Below, piece by piece: positions 11,218-23,000 of a DNA stretch of 64,000 bases. The position numbers were made by a program, and so were the translations under genes. This stretch comes from Okapia johnstoni (taxonomy: Eukaryota > Chordata > Mammalia > Artiodactyla > Giraffidae): the NCBI GenBank assembly GCA_024291935.2, contig CM044316.1, positions 8,920,501 through 8,984,500 on the forward strand. Reading direction: 5' to 3'. Each line of letters starts with the position of its first letter. The first letter of the stretch is position 1. A model generated the notes under the pieces. That model was given only the letters and a program-made list of their open reading frames with translations, had not been told where the DNA came from and did not search any database.

Positions 11218-11545
11218 CCCACCTCTCTCTCTCTCTTTCTCTCTCTCTCTCTATATATATATATGACCCTTGAATACTGTGGGGGTTGGAGGCCATACCT
11301 CTGCATAGTCAAAAATCTATGTATAAGTTTACAGTTGACCCTTCAAATTTGAGGTTCTGGATCTGCAGATTTGGCCCATCATGGTGTGACACTGTCAAAG
11401 AAATTCAGTGAAAGAAAATCCACATGTAAGTGGACCCATGTAGTTCAAGGAAATACATATGTATGTATGTATATATATGTATATATACATACAACATTTT
11501 ACATAAACACACATAATATATATATATATATATATATATTGTGTG
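11218..11545. repeat. CT/TA microsatellites
   Basis: (CT)n then (TA)n at 11222-11265, and TATG/TA tracts at 11455-11545. Between them is an old repeat of about 180 bp (CCCTTGAATACTGTGGGGGTT). Simple-sequence DNA without coding potential. Confidence 0.85.
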
Positions 11546-11589
11546 TGTATATGTAAAGAAACCTGTATGCAGGTCAAGAAGCAACAGTT

Positions 11590-12790
11590 AGAGTTGGTTC
11601 TAAATTGGGAAAGGAGTACATACATCAGGGCTGTATACCGTCACCCAGTTTATTTAACTTATATGCAGAGTACATCATGCAAAATGCTGGACTGGATGAA
11701 GCACAAGCTGGAATTAAGATTGCCAGGAGAAATATCCATAACCTCAGGTATTCAGATGACACCACCCTTGTGGCAGAAATCGAAGAGGAACTAAAGAGCC
11801 TCTTAATGAAAGTGAAAGAGGAGAGTGAAAAAACTAGCTTAAAACTCAATATTAAAAAAACAAAGATCATGGCATCCAGTCCCATCACTTCATGGTAAAT
11901 AGATGGGGAAACAGTGACAGACTATTTTCTTGGGCTCCCAAATCACTACTGATGGTGACTGCAGCTGTGAAATTAAAAGACACTTTCTCCTTGGAAGAAA
12001 AGGTATGACAAACCTAGGCAGAGTATTAAAAAGCAGAGACATTACTTTGCCGACAAAGGTCTGTAAAAGCTATGGTTTTTCCAGTAGTCATGTGTGGATG
12101 TGAGAGCTGGACCATAAATAAGGCTGAGTGCCAAAGAACTGATGCTTTCAAACTGTGGTGTTGGAGAACACTGAGACTGCAAGGAAAGCAAACCAGTCAA
12201 TACTAAAGGAAATCAGTCCTGAATATTCATTGGAAGGGTTTCCCTGATAGCTCAGTTGATAAAGGACCACCTGCAACGTAGGAGATCCCGGTTCAATTCC
12301 TGAGTTGGGAAGATCTGCCTGAGAAGGGATAGGCTACCCACTCCAGTATTCTTGGGTTTCCCTTGTGGTTCAGCTGGTAAAGAATCCATCTGCAATGGAG
12401 GAGTCCTGGGTTCGATCCCTGGGTTGGGAAGATCCCCTGGAGAAGGGAAAGGCTACCCACTGCAGTATTCTGGCCTAGAGAATTCCATGGACTGTATAGT
12501 CCATGGGGTTGCAAAGAGTTGGACACGATTCATTGGAAGGACTGATGCTGAAGCTGAAGCTCCAATACTTTGGCCACCTGATGTGAACAGTGGACTCATT
12601 GGAAAAGGCCCTGATGCTGGGAAAGATTGGGGGCAGGGGGAGAAGAGGATGACGAGGATGAGATGGCTGGATGGCATCACCTACTCGATGGACATGAGTT
12701 TGAGCAAGCTCCAGGAGATGGTGAAGGACAGGGAAGCCTGGCGTGCTGCAGTCCATGGGGTTGCAAAGAGTCGGACATGCCTGGGGGACT
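11590..12790 (+). mobile_element. BovB LINE 3' portion interrupted by nested SINEs
   Basis: A plus-strand BovB fragment. 11605-11898 is readable as reverse transcriptase: FNLYAEYIMQNAG, then LRYSDDTTLVAE in which the catalytic YADD has become YSDD, then KIMASSPITSW. The body runs to about 12230 and resumes at 12531 with the 3' segment ([24 protein letters not shown]). The break is the SINE pair at 12236-12530. Inactive because of frameshifts and the insertion. Confidence 0.9.
12236..12530 (+). repeat. Two Bov-tA SINEs nested in BovB, with target-site duplication
   Basis: Two plus-strand Bov-tA copies in series (about 12237-12353, without its tail, and 12354-12528, ending GTTGGACACGA). The BovB sequence ATTCATTGGAAGG is present immediately left (near 12224-12236) and right (near 12529-12541), which marks the insertion site. 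Confidence 0.87.
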
Positions 12791-12796
12791 AAGCAC

Positions 12797-13340
12797 AGCA
12801 TATATATATATATATATATGTGCATTGTGCATTGTGCTTAGTTGCTCAGTCGTGTCTGACTCTTTGTGACCCCATGGACTATAGCCCACCAGGCTCCTCG
12901 ATCCATGGGGATTCTCCAGGCAAGAATACTGGAGTGGATTGCCATACCCTTCTCCAGGGGATCTTCCCAACCCAGGGATTGAACCCAGGTCTCCTGCATT
13001 GCAGATGGATTCTTTACCATCTGAGCCACCAGGGAAGCCCAAGAATACTGGAGTAGGTAGCCTGTCTCTTCCTCAGGGTATCTTCCCAACCCAGGAATCG
13101 AACTGGGGTCTCCTGCATTGCAGGTAGATGCTTGACCAGCTGAGCTACCAGGGAAGCCCATATATATGTATATGTGTATATATATATATATATATAATGT
13201 GTATATATAATATCATGTGTATATAAAATATTGTATGTGTTACTATAATATGTGTATATATAGTATTTATGTATATATAATACAGTTACTATATATGCTT
13301 TCATATATACATATATGCATATCCTTTTATGTATGTAAAA
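12797..13340. repeat. TA satellites surrounding two Bov-tA SINEs
   Basis: (TA)n at 12799-12822 and a long TA/TG-rich tract at 13158-13340 flank two minus-strand Bov-tA copies (12835-13040 and 13041-13158). The second lacks its 3' BovB-like tail. SINE tails seeding microsatellites is the usual explanation. Confidence 0.85.
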
Positions 13341-13814
13341 TCTATATAAATAAGAGGAGATTTAGCATGAGGAGTTGACTTATGTGATTATGGAGGATGA
13401 GATGCCCCCAAGCTGCTGTCCGGAAGCTGAGGACCCAGGAAAGCTGGTGGCCTTATACCAGCTTGAGTCCTGAGGACTAGGGAAGCTGATGGCGCACCTC
13501 CCAGTCCTGGGGCAAGAGAAGACCGATGTCCTAGCTCAAGCAGGCAGAATGAGAGAAAAGCGGTGATTATCTCCTTCCTCCATCTTTGTTCTGCTCAGGG
13601 ATGCTGTAGATTGAATGATGCCCAGGCACAGTGGGGAGGGTCATCTGGTTTACTGAGTCCACTGATTCCAACACTAATTTCCTCTGGAAACACCCTCACA
13701 GATGTGCACAGGAAGAATATTTAATCTGGGAATCCAATAAAATGTTGTCATGTAATTTTATATTTGACGCATACAATGAACCAACCAGTACATGGCAGGC
13801 ACATCTTCAGGTGT
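13341..13814. other. Intergenic, nothing recognised
   Basis: Unique-looking sequence with short open frames only. No splice structure or repeat I can name. Confidence 0.4.
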
Positions 13815-14800
13815 TTTTTTTAATTAATTAATTATATTATTTATCTTTGTCTGTGCTGGGTCTTCATTGCACACTCGGGCTTTGTCTAGTTACATTTCAT
13901 CGGCTTCTCACTGTGGGGGCTTCTCTTGTTGGAGAGCATGGGCTTTAGGGTACACAGGCTTCAGTAGTTGTGGCATGTGGATGCAGTAATTGTGGCTCTT
14001 GGGCTCTAGAGCACAGGCTCAGTAGTCATGGTGGCACAGGCTTAATTACCCCATAGCAAGTGGGATCTTCCTGGACCAGGGATTGAACCCATGTCCCCTG
14101 CATTGGCAGGCAGATTCTTTATCACTGGACCATCAGGGAAGTCCCACATCTTCCGTTTTACCAGATACTTTCAGGTTCCTTTCTGACCCTCCTTCTCCAT
14201 GGCCATCGAGGGCTTCTCTTTCACCCACACCTCAAACCTAAGCATCCTTCAAGGTCCTCCCTTTGACTCCCTTCTCTTCTCCTTCTACATGTTCTTCTTG
14301 GCAAACAGCATCCATGCTATGCCTCCAATTCTCACCTCTGTGGATATCTCCTCTGTCCACTAGGATTAGATTCAGTTATTTAAAGTGTTGGTGGGGGGGC
14401 TTCCCTGGCAGTCCAGTGGTTCAGATGCTGCACTTCCAATGCCGGGGGTGCAAGTTCAAGCCCTGGTCGGGAATTAAGGTTCCACATGCTGTGCAGCCAA
14501 ATAAATAAATAATTTTTTTTAAAAAGGATGGGTGGGTGGGTGGGGGACACAAGTCTAAGTGACCTGTGGAACCAAAAATATATATATATATGTATGGAAT
14601 TTCAAGAACACAAAACTAAATGATAATAAAAACATTACATATAAAAACTTGTGAAATGCAACCAAAGTAGAACCTCAGAGGAAATGTTAGAGCCTGGTGG
14701 TCCAGTGATTAGGACCCTGCACTTCCACTGCAGGTAGTACAGACTCCATCCGTGGTTGGAGACCTAAGATCCTGCAAATTGCAGGTTGCATCCCTTCCTC
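13815..14800. repeat. Three tRNA-derived SINEs
   Basis: 13830-14146 is a minus-strand CHR element. 14398-14520 is a plus-strand element with an A-rich tail (CTTCCCTGGCAGTCCAGTGG). 14690-14800 is a decayed plus-strand copy. 14150-14395 between them is C/T-rich and unassigned. Confidence 0.7.
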
Positions 14801-15668
14801 CCTGCCAAAAGGGGTGGGGAGTTGGGAGGGAGAACAGATAAAAATAAAAAATATAAAGAAATTTTAAAATCCAAAATAAAAATGGCTAACCAAGAGAGCT
14901 ATCTATTTTTCTCTCCTGGTCAAGATAACTGGTGTTGCTTGTGTGGAAAGGCCTGAAATTCCATGGGCTGTTTTGACCTCCTTGATCCTCACAGGGCCCC
15001 CAAGACTTCAGTGTGAATTTCTCCACTTTTGTCAGATATGCACCCCCACCCCAGCCACCTGACTCGTTTCTCTATCAGCCAGAGCAGCCGCCCTGCCTCT
15101 GGTCCTCGACCTAATGCATTTTACCTCTCTGGCAGTCAGAAATTATTCAAACAAGCCAATCACATCCTCGGAAGGGAACCAGAGGTTACCCCACACTTTT
15201 GTCACTACCAAGGCTGTCTCCTGCAGCCCCCGCTTCTTGACTCTGCTCCTGAGTGCACCCCCCACCTGGCGGCTCAGTGTCCTCCTCCACTTCCGGCCTG
15301 TGAGTATGTGTGGCCAATTAACTGATGATGATCTCATCTATCCTGTTAGGTATTGTGTTGGGCTATCATGTGTTTGCACTATTTAGGGCATGTGATCCCT
15401 CTTTCTCCAACAGGGCCAATAGGAGGGGATTAAAACATTGGTCAGTTCATGGACAGCACAGCCTTCCATGGTATGTGAGATCCAGTTTCCTTCTACAATA
15501 TCTTGTTGCTCCACCATTCGAGGCTTCTAGTCCCAAGGCAATGTCATGGCCCAAGATAGCTGATGGCGTTCCAGCCATCACGTCTATATTCCATCAAAAC
15601 ATAAGAAGGCACCCTCCTTTCCTCAAAGTTGTACATATCACTTATGCTTACATAGTCATATGGCCATG
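14801..15668. other. Intergenic, nothing recognised
   Basis: Open frames at 15029-15699 have no recognisable similarity and no exon-like boundaries. I treat the interval as non-coding. Confidence 0.4.
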
Positions 15669-15885
15669 TCTAGGGCTTCCCAGGTGGTGGCAGTGGTAAA
15701 TAACCCAGCTGCCAATGCAGGAGATGCAAGAGACACAGGTTCGATCCCTGGTTGGGAAAATCCCGTGGAGTAGGAAATGGCAACCCACTCTAGTATTCTT
15801 GCCTGGAAAATCCCATGGACAGAGGAGCCTGGCTGACTGCAGTCCATGGGGTCACAAAGTCAGATATGACTAAGCACAGTACAAC
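15669..15885 (+). repeat. Bov-tA/Bov-A SINE
   Basis: Full-length plus-strand copy from GGGCTTCCCAGGTGGTGGCA to GATATGACTAAGCACAGTA. The head is tRNA-derived and the tail BovB-derived. Confidence 0.85.
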
Positions 15886-16239
15886 AGCAAGGCCTTGTCT
15901 ACCTGCAAGGGAACCTGGGAAATGTAGTATTTTATTCCAGACAGCCATAAGGCCTGGCTAAGTACCGGTTAATTTCATGGATTGGGTCCAGATCTTGAGG
16001 GGTTTATCAATCAGATGAAGGCTGATTGAGGAGTTTGGCCTTAGCCTGTGAGTCAAGACTGGATGCCATTAGAGGATGAGGAGGGCCAGGCCCAAGGTAT
16101 GCCTTGGGACTATTAACTGGTACTGAGTTAAGACCCCTCCTTTCCTCTTCTCATTGGGAAACTACATTTTCCATCAGTTTCTTGCTCCCTCCCACATCAA
16201 CCCTGCCCCTTCTTCCCACCCAAAATGACACCACATCAG
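15886..16239. other. Intergenic, nothing recognised
   Basis: Unassigned sequence without exon or repeat signatures I can name. Confidence 0.4.
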
Positions 16240-16432
16240 ACTTTCCTGGTGGTCCAGTGCCTAAGATTCTATGCTCCCAGTGCAGGGGGCCAGGGTTCAA
16301 TCCCTGGCTGGGGAACTTGATCTCACATGCCACGACTAAAGGATCCTGTATGCTGCAACTAGAGATCTTGAGTATGCCCCTGAGACCTGGCACAGCCAAA
16401 TAATAAATAAATAAATTTTTTTTTAATTAAAG
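16240..16432 (+). repeat. tRNA-derived SINE
   Basis: Plus-strand copy starting ACTTTCCTGGTGGTCCAGTG, ending in an AATAAATAAATAAA tail followed by T/A-rich sequence. Confidence 0.8.
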
Positions 16433-17664
16433 AAAAATGTTGAAAAACAAAATGAGATCAGATTGCTGCCCTAGCTCCCACAGTGTTCCTACAACTATCT
16501 TTTGTTCCCCTGATTCCACAATCCTCCTTACTCTGAGATCAGAACCCCAGGAAAACCAAGAGACACCAACACCCCCTCCTCATGCAAACATCCCCATACA
16601 TACAGACACAATCCTACATGCATTTTGATTCTGCCAGGCTCCACATTGGTAGACCATACTCCTTTACCACCCCTGTAGAACTCCCTCTTGGGCAGGGCAG
16701 AGCTGGGATGGGCTGAACCAGGCTGGGCACGGCACAGTGCAGAGAAGGCGGTTTGTTGCAGGAAGATAAGGCCTGTGGGTCATTTACAAGAGTGGTGGTT
16801 ATGTTCCCCACCAATCATCACATTCCATCTGTCTAGCCACAGGGACTGATTCCAGATGGACATGTGACCAATGCTAGGCCAATGACGTGTAACCTTGGGG
16901 CTTTCAGCTGGACTAAAGCTGGGGATATCTTGGCACCACACAGAGGAGCCTGCTGGTAGAGTTGAGAGGTAGAGAGAGTTTCCATCCTGAAGATGTCATT
17001 TGAGCCCCTGGACCCAGCTATGCCTGAAGGACACCCCTTCAACATTTCTACTCAGAGTTAATAAATACCCTGGTTTGTATTAGTTAGTTTGGCTTGATTC
17101 TCTATTCCTTTGCATCTTTAAGTTTCCTGCCAGAAACTCACATATAAATAGTTTGGTTCTCATTGTCACCTCCCTGTGGCTAGGATCAGTTCAGTAGTTC
17201 TTTAACTCCCTGGGGCTTTATTTACTCTATTACTCTCTAATCACTCTGTTATGGAGACTAAGAAGCTGCTACACAACGTCCAAGCTAGTGCTTGTCAGTT
17301 CCACATGGAGAACTTGGAGAGGGGCCTGTTGTTCTCTTCTGGTCGAAACAAAGTCCTGTCTTCTGTCCTAGCCCTGAGCGTCCCATTTCCGGAGGCCACG
17401 CAGTCCTAGGAAACATGGTTAAATGACTGCCTCTTTGGGTCCAAGTTTCTTCTTCTGTAAAAGAGGGATTAATAATACAGACACCCTCTCTCTGTCCATC
17501 ATTCTTCCACATCTTGGTCCTTTCTTCCCATCGGCCTGAGGCACTTCACCTCCATCACCCCGTGGCTTGACGAACCCTCCCCCCAAACCCTCTGTAGTTG
17601 GTTCTGTCTGGGGCTTGCCATGCCCTCCTCGGGCCACACCAGCAAACATCTCACATCTCTTTCT
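16433..17664. other. Intergenic, nothing recognised
   Basis: No gene or clear repeat. Parts around 16800-17060 may be an old repeat (CATGTGACCAATGCTAGGCC), but I cannot assign it. Confidence 0.4.
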
Positions 17665-19265
17665 TTTAAAAAAATATTTATTTATTTATTTGGCTATTTA
17701 TTTATTTAATATATTTGGCTGCTCTGGGTCTTGTTGCCCCACAGGGGAGTTTCACTGTGTCATGTGGGACCTCTCCTCATGGCCCATGGCTCTAGAGTGC
17801 TTGTGCTCAGTAGTTCTGGCTCATTGGCTTTGCTGCCCCGTGGCATGTGGGATCTTAGTACTCTGGCCAGGGATCGAGCCCGTGCCCCCTGCATTGCAAG
17901 GTGGATTCTTAACCACCAGATCACCAGGGAAGTCCTAATATCTCTTTAGGGGTGGAACTTGCTCTACCCAAACTGCCAGGGAATTCAAGTCCCTTGGGGG
18001 TAGCCCTCAACCAGCAACCAATGGAGGGAGTTGGAGGATCAATACCTCAGCTCAGCTCTCTCACCCCTGGTGTGGGATGACTCTGATCTCCCAGGGCTCC
18101 TTTGCAGGACTGAGCTCCAGCTGCCTGTGGTGAAAATTTGCTTGATTATGAGAACGACCAGTCATCCCAGTGTGCCCAGGACTGAGTGTTCCTAGGATGC
18201 AGGATTTTGAGAGCTAAAGTTGACAAGTTTCAGGGCAAGTTGCCCACTCCAGTGATATCAATTACTGACTGCTCCCTTCCCTCTGCCACATCCCTGCTCC
18301 CCTACAGCTGCTGTCTCTGAGGCAATGGCACTAAATCTTCATCTCTGTCCGTTTTGGAGAGACCCCAACCTCCATCATGCCCTTTAAGCAGCCCATCAGC
18401 CACTCCCACCCAAACTGAGCACTTTTGGGGCAGTTGCTTAGGTTTTTTCTTCCCACTGTCTGGTTTTCATCTTGTGACAGCCTCTTTTCTTAAAAATAAA
18501 TAAATAAGTGGATTTTATTTATTTGGCTGCTCTAGGTCTTCGTTGTGGCACGTGAACTCTTAGTTTCGGCGCATGGGACCCAGTTTCATCAGGAATCAAA
18601 TGTGGGCCCGGCGCATTGGGAGCTCAGAGTCTCAGACACTAGACCGCTAGGAAAGTCCCTGTCTTGTGACAGTCCTTTGAAGAAGGATCTTCTGTCATCT
18701 TCATGTTATGTGTGGGAAAGCCGAGGTTTGGGCAGGAAAATGACTTGTCTGAAGTCTTGCTGTTAAGTGGCGCATCTCGGGGGACAGGACCTGGGGCAGA
18801 GATGGGCTTCCTCACCTCTCGGCATACACTGCCATTCTGCTGTTGAGGGCCTGGTATGTGCTAGGTGCTATCTTACCTTTGTCTTTTTTTTTTTTTTTAA
18901 TCCATGCATTTGGAATTCCCTGGTGGCTCAGTGGCAAAGAACCTGCCTGCTAGTGCAGGAGATGCAGGTTCAATCCCTGGGTTGGGAAGATCCCCTGGAG
19001 AAGGAAATGGCAACCCACTCTGGTATTCTTGCCTGGAGAATCCCATGGACAGAGGAGCCTGGCGGACTACAGTTCGTCAGTTCACAAAGAATAGGGCCTG
19101 ACTGAGCGACCAAGCACACGCACACATTCATGCATTTATTTGGCTGCACTGGGTCTTAGTTGTGGCATATGGGATCTAGTTCCCTGACCGGTGATAGAAC
19201 CCCCCGACTCCCCACCCCGCGTTGAGAGTGCAGAGTCTTAGCCACTGGACCACCAGGGAAGTCAC
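17665..19265. repeat. SINE cluster between unassigned stretches
   Basis: 17668-17936 is a minus-strand CHR. 18495-18660 is a minus-strand tRNA-SINE fragment. 18908-19112 is a full plus-strand Bov-tA (GGAATTCCCTGGTGGCTCAG to GACCAAGCACACG). 19128-19264 is a minus-strand short SINE. 17940-18490 and 18661-18900 hold nothing I can assign. Confidence 0.75.
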
Positions 19266-20078
19266 CTTTCTCACCTCCTTCTTATGCATTACCTCATTTA
19301 ATCCTTGCACCACTCTCAGGAGGGCAAGACAACCATTCCCCCACTTTGCAGAGTGGGAAACCAAGGCCAGGAGAGGTGGTTCAGAGCCCAGGTTCAAGCC
19401 CAGGCAGGCTGCCACTGAGCGCTCATCCTTAACCACATGGCTGGTGCCTCAATACTTGTAATTTCCTCTTGGGCGGCGGCGGCTGTGGCCATTTGGGTAC
19501 AGGGGGAGTCTAGCTGCCAGTGAGTCCAGCTGGCAGAGGGGAGGGGGAGCCCAGATGGCAGGCCCGACTGGGAGCGCCCCAGGCTGCTGTCTGGACCGGC
19601 AGGCTGAGCCCAGGCCTGCCCTGACCGCTTGCTCCCAGCCCCAGCTCCTTGGGGACCCTCCTGTGCCCTGAAGTGTCCTCCACTCCTCTGCCCCCACCCC
19701 TACTCCTGCGGTCGGCCCAAATACCAGACAGGGCGAATCTCAGCTTTCCCCCAAGCATTCCTCACTCCTGCGGCCCGGCCCAGGCTGGCCAAGGTTACGC
19801 AAGCGGAGCTGGGGTGGTTGGGGGAGGCGGGTGGGACCGAGGGGATGGGCTGGCCGGTCCTCACCACCCCATCTGGCGCCTGCCCGCCCTCCACAGGGCG
19901 GGGAAAGGGTGGGCTAGCTCCCCTGAGCCCCTGGGGGAACGGGCTGGCGGGGAAGAGGGTGGTTTGTGTGAGATGGGGGGCGGTAGCGGCCACAGCACAA
20001 CCTCCAGAGGTGACCGCCTGGTTTCCATTAAGGAACCCTGGTCAGCAGTTCAGGCAAGACGGCAGAGCAGGGCTGGCT
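19266..20078. promoter_or_regulatory. PODNL1: PODNL1 upstream region
   Basis: GC-rich sequence without TATA upstream of the PODNL1 start, with CpG-poor G/C-rich blocks at 19480-19990. Two long open frames overlap here (19629-20567 plus strand and 20042-20419 minus strand). The first simply reads through into PODNL1 exon 2, and I do not treat either as a gene. A 5' UTR exon must end at 20081. Its start cannot be located. Confidence 0.5.
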
Positions 20079-20081
20079 ATG
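20079..20081 (+). other. PODNL1: PODNL1 start codon at an exon end
   Basis: ATG is immediately followed by the donor GTAAGG (20082-20087). Exon 2 starts at 20220 with CGA CTG AGC, giving an in-frame MRLSLLLLL signal peptide. Twenty-one bases upstream, human-like MAESGLAM coding would need ATG, but the window has ACG (20058-20060). I chose the downstream ATG for this reason; the human comparison is from memory. Confidence 0.7.
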
Positions 20082-23000
20082 GTAAGGTGGGGCGGGGGTG
20101 GGTCTGAGGGTGGGGCCTGCCTGCCTGCTGCACACCCCCCACCAGGCGGGGATGCTTCCGTTGCCATGGTGACCCGGTGCTCAGCCCGGGGACACCCTGA
20201 CCTGTCCCTCAACTCCCAGCGACTGAGCCTATTGCTGCTGCTCCTGCTGCTACCTGGCCCCCCACCCGCCCTTGGCATGGAGGATGACGCCTCCTTCCCC
20301 CATCTGGGGGAGAGCTCCCAGCCCCCACCCCGGGCCTGCCCCCCACGCTGCTCCTGCCCCCGGCCTGACACGGTGGACTGCGACGGCCTGGACCTCCGGG
20401 TGTTCCCGGACAACATCACCAGGGCTGCTCAGCACCTCTCCCTGCAGGTGGGGCTGGCGTGTGGGTGCAGGGCAGCTCCCAGGGTGGATGGGGGAGCCTG
20501 CGGAGTGCCGGGGTTGGGGGTGCGGGGTCCTCTTGCAGGGATGAGGCACTGGGCATGTGGGTCGTGACACGGATGGGAGTTGGTCTTGAGTCAGGTGAGA
20601 GGAGGTGGGGGGGCACAGATGCTGAAAGTGGGAGGGGCTGAAGGCTTAGGGGTGTCAGAGGGGTCAATGTCTGCTGATTACGGGGTTGCTTGAGGTCAAG
20701 TGTAATGAGGCATCCGGGGTCAACTGTAGGGGTGGATGGGGCGTTGGGGGCCAGTGTCTTTTTGTTACGGGGTTGTTACAAAGTAATGCTTTTGGGATCA
20801 AGTACAGGGTGAAGGTTCAGTGGTAAAGAACCCTCCTGCCAAGCAGGAGAGGGGAGTTCAATCCCTGGGTCAGGAAGATCCCCTGGAGGAGGGCATGGCA
20901 ACCCACTCCAGCATTCTTGCCTGGAGAAGCCCATGGACAGAGGGACGTGGTGGGCTACAGTCCATGGGGTCACAAAAAAGTCGGATACGACTGAGCAACT
21001 CAACAACAAAAACAACAGGGTGAAGGGGTGTTGGGGCTTCCTGCTTAGGCTGATGGGAAGCTGAGAAGCAGGGCTTGGGGCCATCTGTTGAGGGCCCAGG
21101 TTCACAGGGGTCAGGGTGTGAATGTCACCCCCGACCCTGGCCTGTCCTGCAGAACAACCAGCTCCAGGAACTCCCCTACAACGAGCTGTCGCGTCTCAGT
21201 GGGCTGCGGACACTCAACCTCCACAACAACCTCATCTCCTCTGAGGGTGAGTGGAGAGACAACAGGAGGTGGCCCCTCCACAGCCCGGTCCCTGCAGTCC
21301 TCTCCTTCCTCAGCTGGGTCTGTGGGCAGCTCTGCGGCAGTTCCCAGAACTGCCCTTTGCTGAGCAGGATGGAAACTCGCGATGGGGGGCGGGAGCTGTG
21401 GCTTTTGAGGACATGGCGGGGGCGGGGCCCGGAGGAGCCTCTGCCAGCCTCCAGGCTGGATGGGAACCCAGGCTGCCCCCTGCCTTCACCCCACGTCAGG
21501 AGGGTCCCCTCACTGCCCACCTCATGCACAGGCCTGCCCGATGAGGCCTTCGAGTCTCTCACACAGCTGCAGCACATCTATGTTGCCCACAACAAGGTGA
21601 GCACCCCGCCACGCCCCCACCCCACCCTAAGCCTGGCCCAGCAAGGGTGCCGCTGGCTGGGGTCACACAGCGCTGAGTGTGGATGGGCGGCAGGCGGGGA
21701 GGGACAGGATGGGGGTGCCACCAGGACCACTGCGCTGTGCTCCCGCAGCTCTCTGTGGCCCCCCAGTTTCTGCCCCGCTCCCTCCGGGTCGCTGATCTGG
21801 CTGCCAACGAAGTGACTGAGATCTTTCACACACACACACACACCATACACTCAACACACTCACATTCACACACACATACACCCACACATTCACACATACT
21901 CACACATACACTCCACACTCACTCACACACACTCAGTCACACCCACCCACCCACACCACCCCCACACACGCACACTCACATACATACACCCACACATTCA
22001 CACAGGCATTCACCACACACTCATTCACACACGTTCACTCACACCCACCCATCCACTCACATACACCCACACATTCATACTCACACTCAGACTCACACGT
22101 ACACTCAACATTCACTCACACACATACACTCACAGTCACATCCACCCACCCACACAAATCACACCCATACCACTCCTACACACACATTCTGACATGCACA
22201 CACACACACATATACCCCCACACACACTCTGACACGCACACACACACATACACTCACGCACACACACTGAAGCCTGCCCTGCTGAGCTGGGGCGCGGGGT
22301 GATGGGGAGGCCGGGGCCAGGCTGGTGGCAGGAGCCTGGCTCCCCTCAGGTCCGTGTACCTCCACAACAACCAGCTGAGCAACGCCGGCCTGCCTGCTGA
22401 CGCCTTCCGTGGCTCCGAGGCGGTGGCCACCCTCAGTCTCTCCAGCAACCAGCTCAGCTACGTGCCGCCCAGCCTGCCGCCCTCGCTGGAGCGGCTCCAC
22501 CTGCAGGTGCCCCTCCTCCACCTGACCACCCCCATGCCCCCACTCCCCTCGGGGCCCCTGCACCTCTGTCCTGGGGGACCCCTTGTCATCTCAGCAGTCA
22601 AAAGTGTCTTTAGGTCTTTTCTTCCGGCATGGGTAGCTCACAGGCTCTGAGCAGCCTTGCTCAAAAGAACACCCTGTCCCTTACTCAGGAGCCCTCTGTG
22701 GCTCCCTACTGACCTTTGCCCTGGACCCTCAGTCTCATTCTCTCCTCCCTTCCCAGAACAACCTCATCTCCAAGGTGCCCCGAGGAGCCCTGAGCCGCCA
22801 GACCCACCTCCGTGAGCTTTACCTTCAGCACAACCAGCTGACAGACAGTGGCCTGGATGCTACCACTTTCAGGTGGGGCCTGGGACAGGGGTTTGGAGGG
22901 GTGTAGGCTCGTGCTGGCAGTAGGGTCTGAATCTGTAGATCTCCCAGTAGAATCGGGGAGCCCCAGGCCTCCATTTCACCACCACCCCTTTATGACCAAT

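Noticed and set aside
19629..20219. Long N-terminal extension of PODNL1 upstream of exon 2
   Set aside because: It would need retention of intron 1 and has no signal-peptide or family similarity, whereas the ATG|CGA splice gives a proper signal peptide.
21677..22192. 171-codon His/Thr-rich open frame as a novel gene
   Set aside because: It is PODNL1 exon 5 reading into a CA microsatellite. The repetitive tail is simple sequence, not a protein family.
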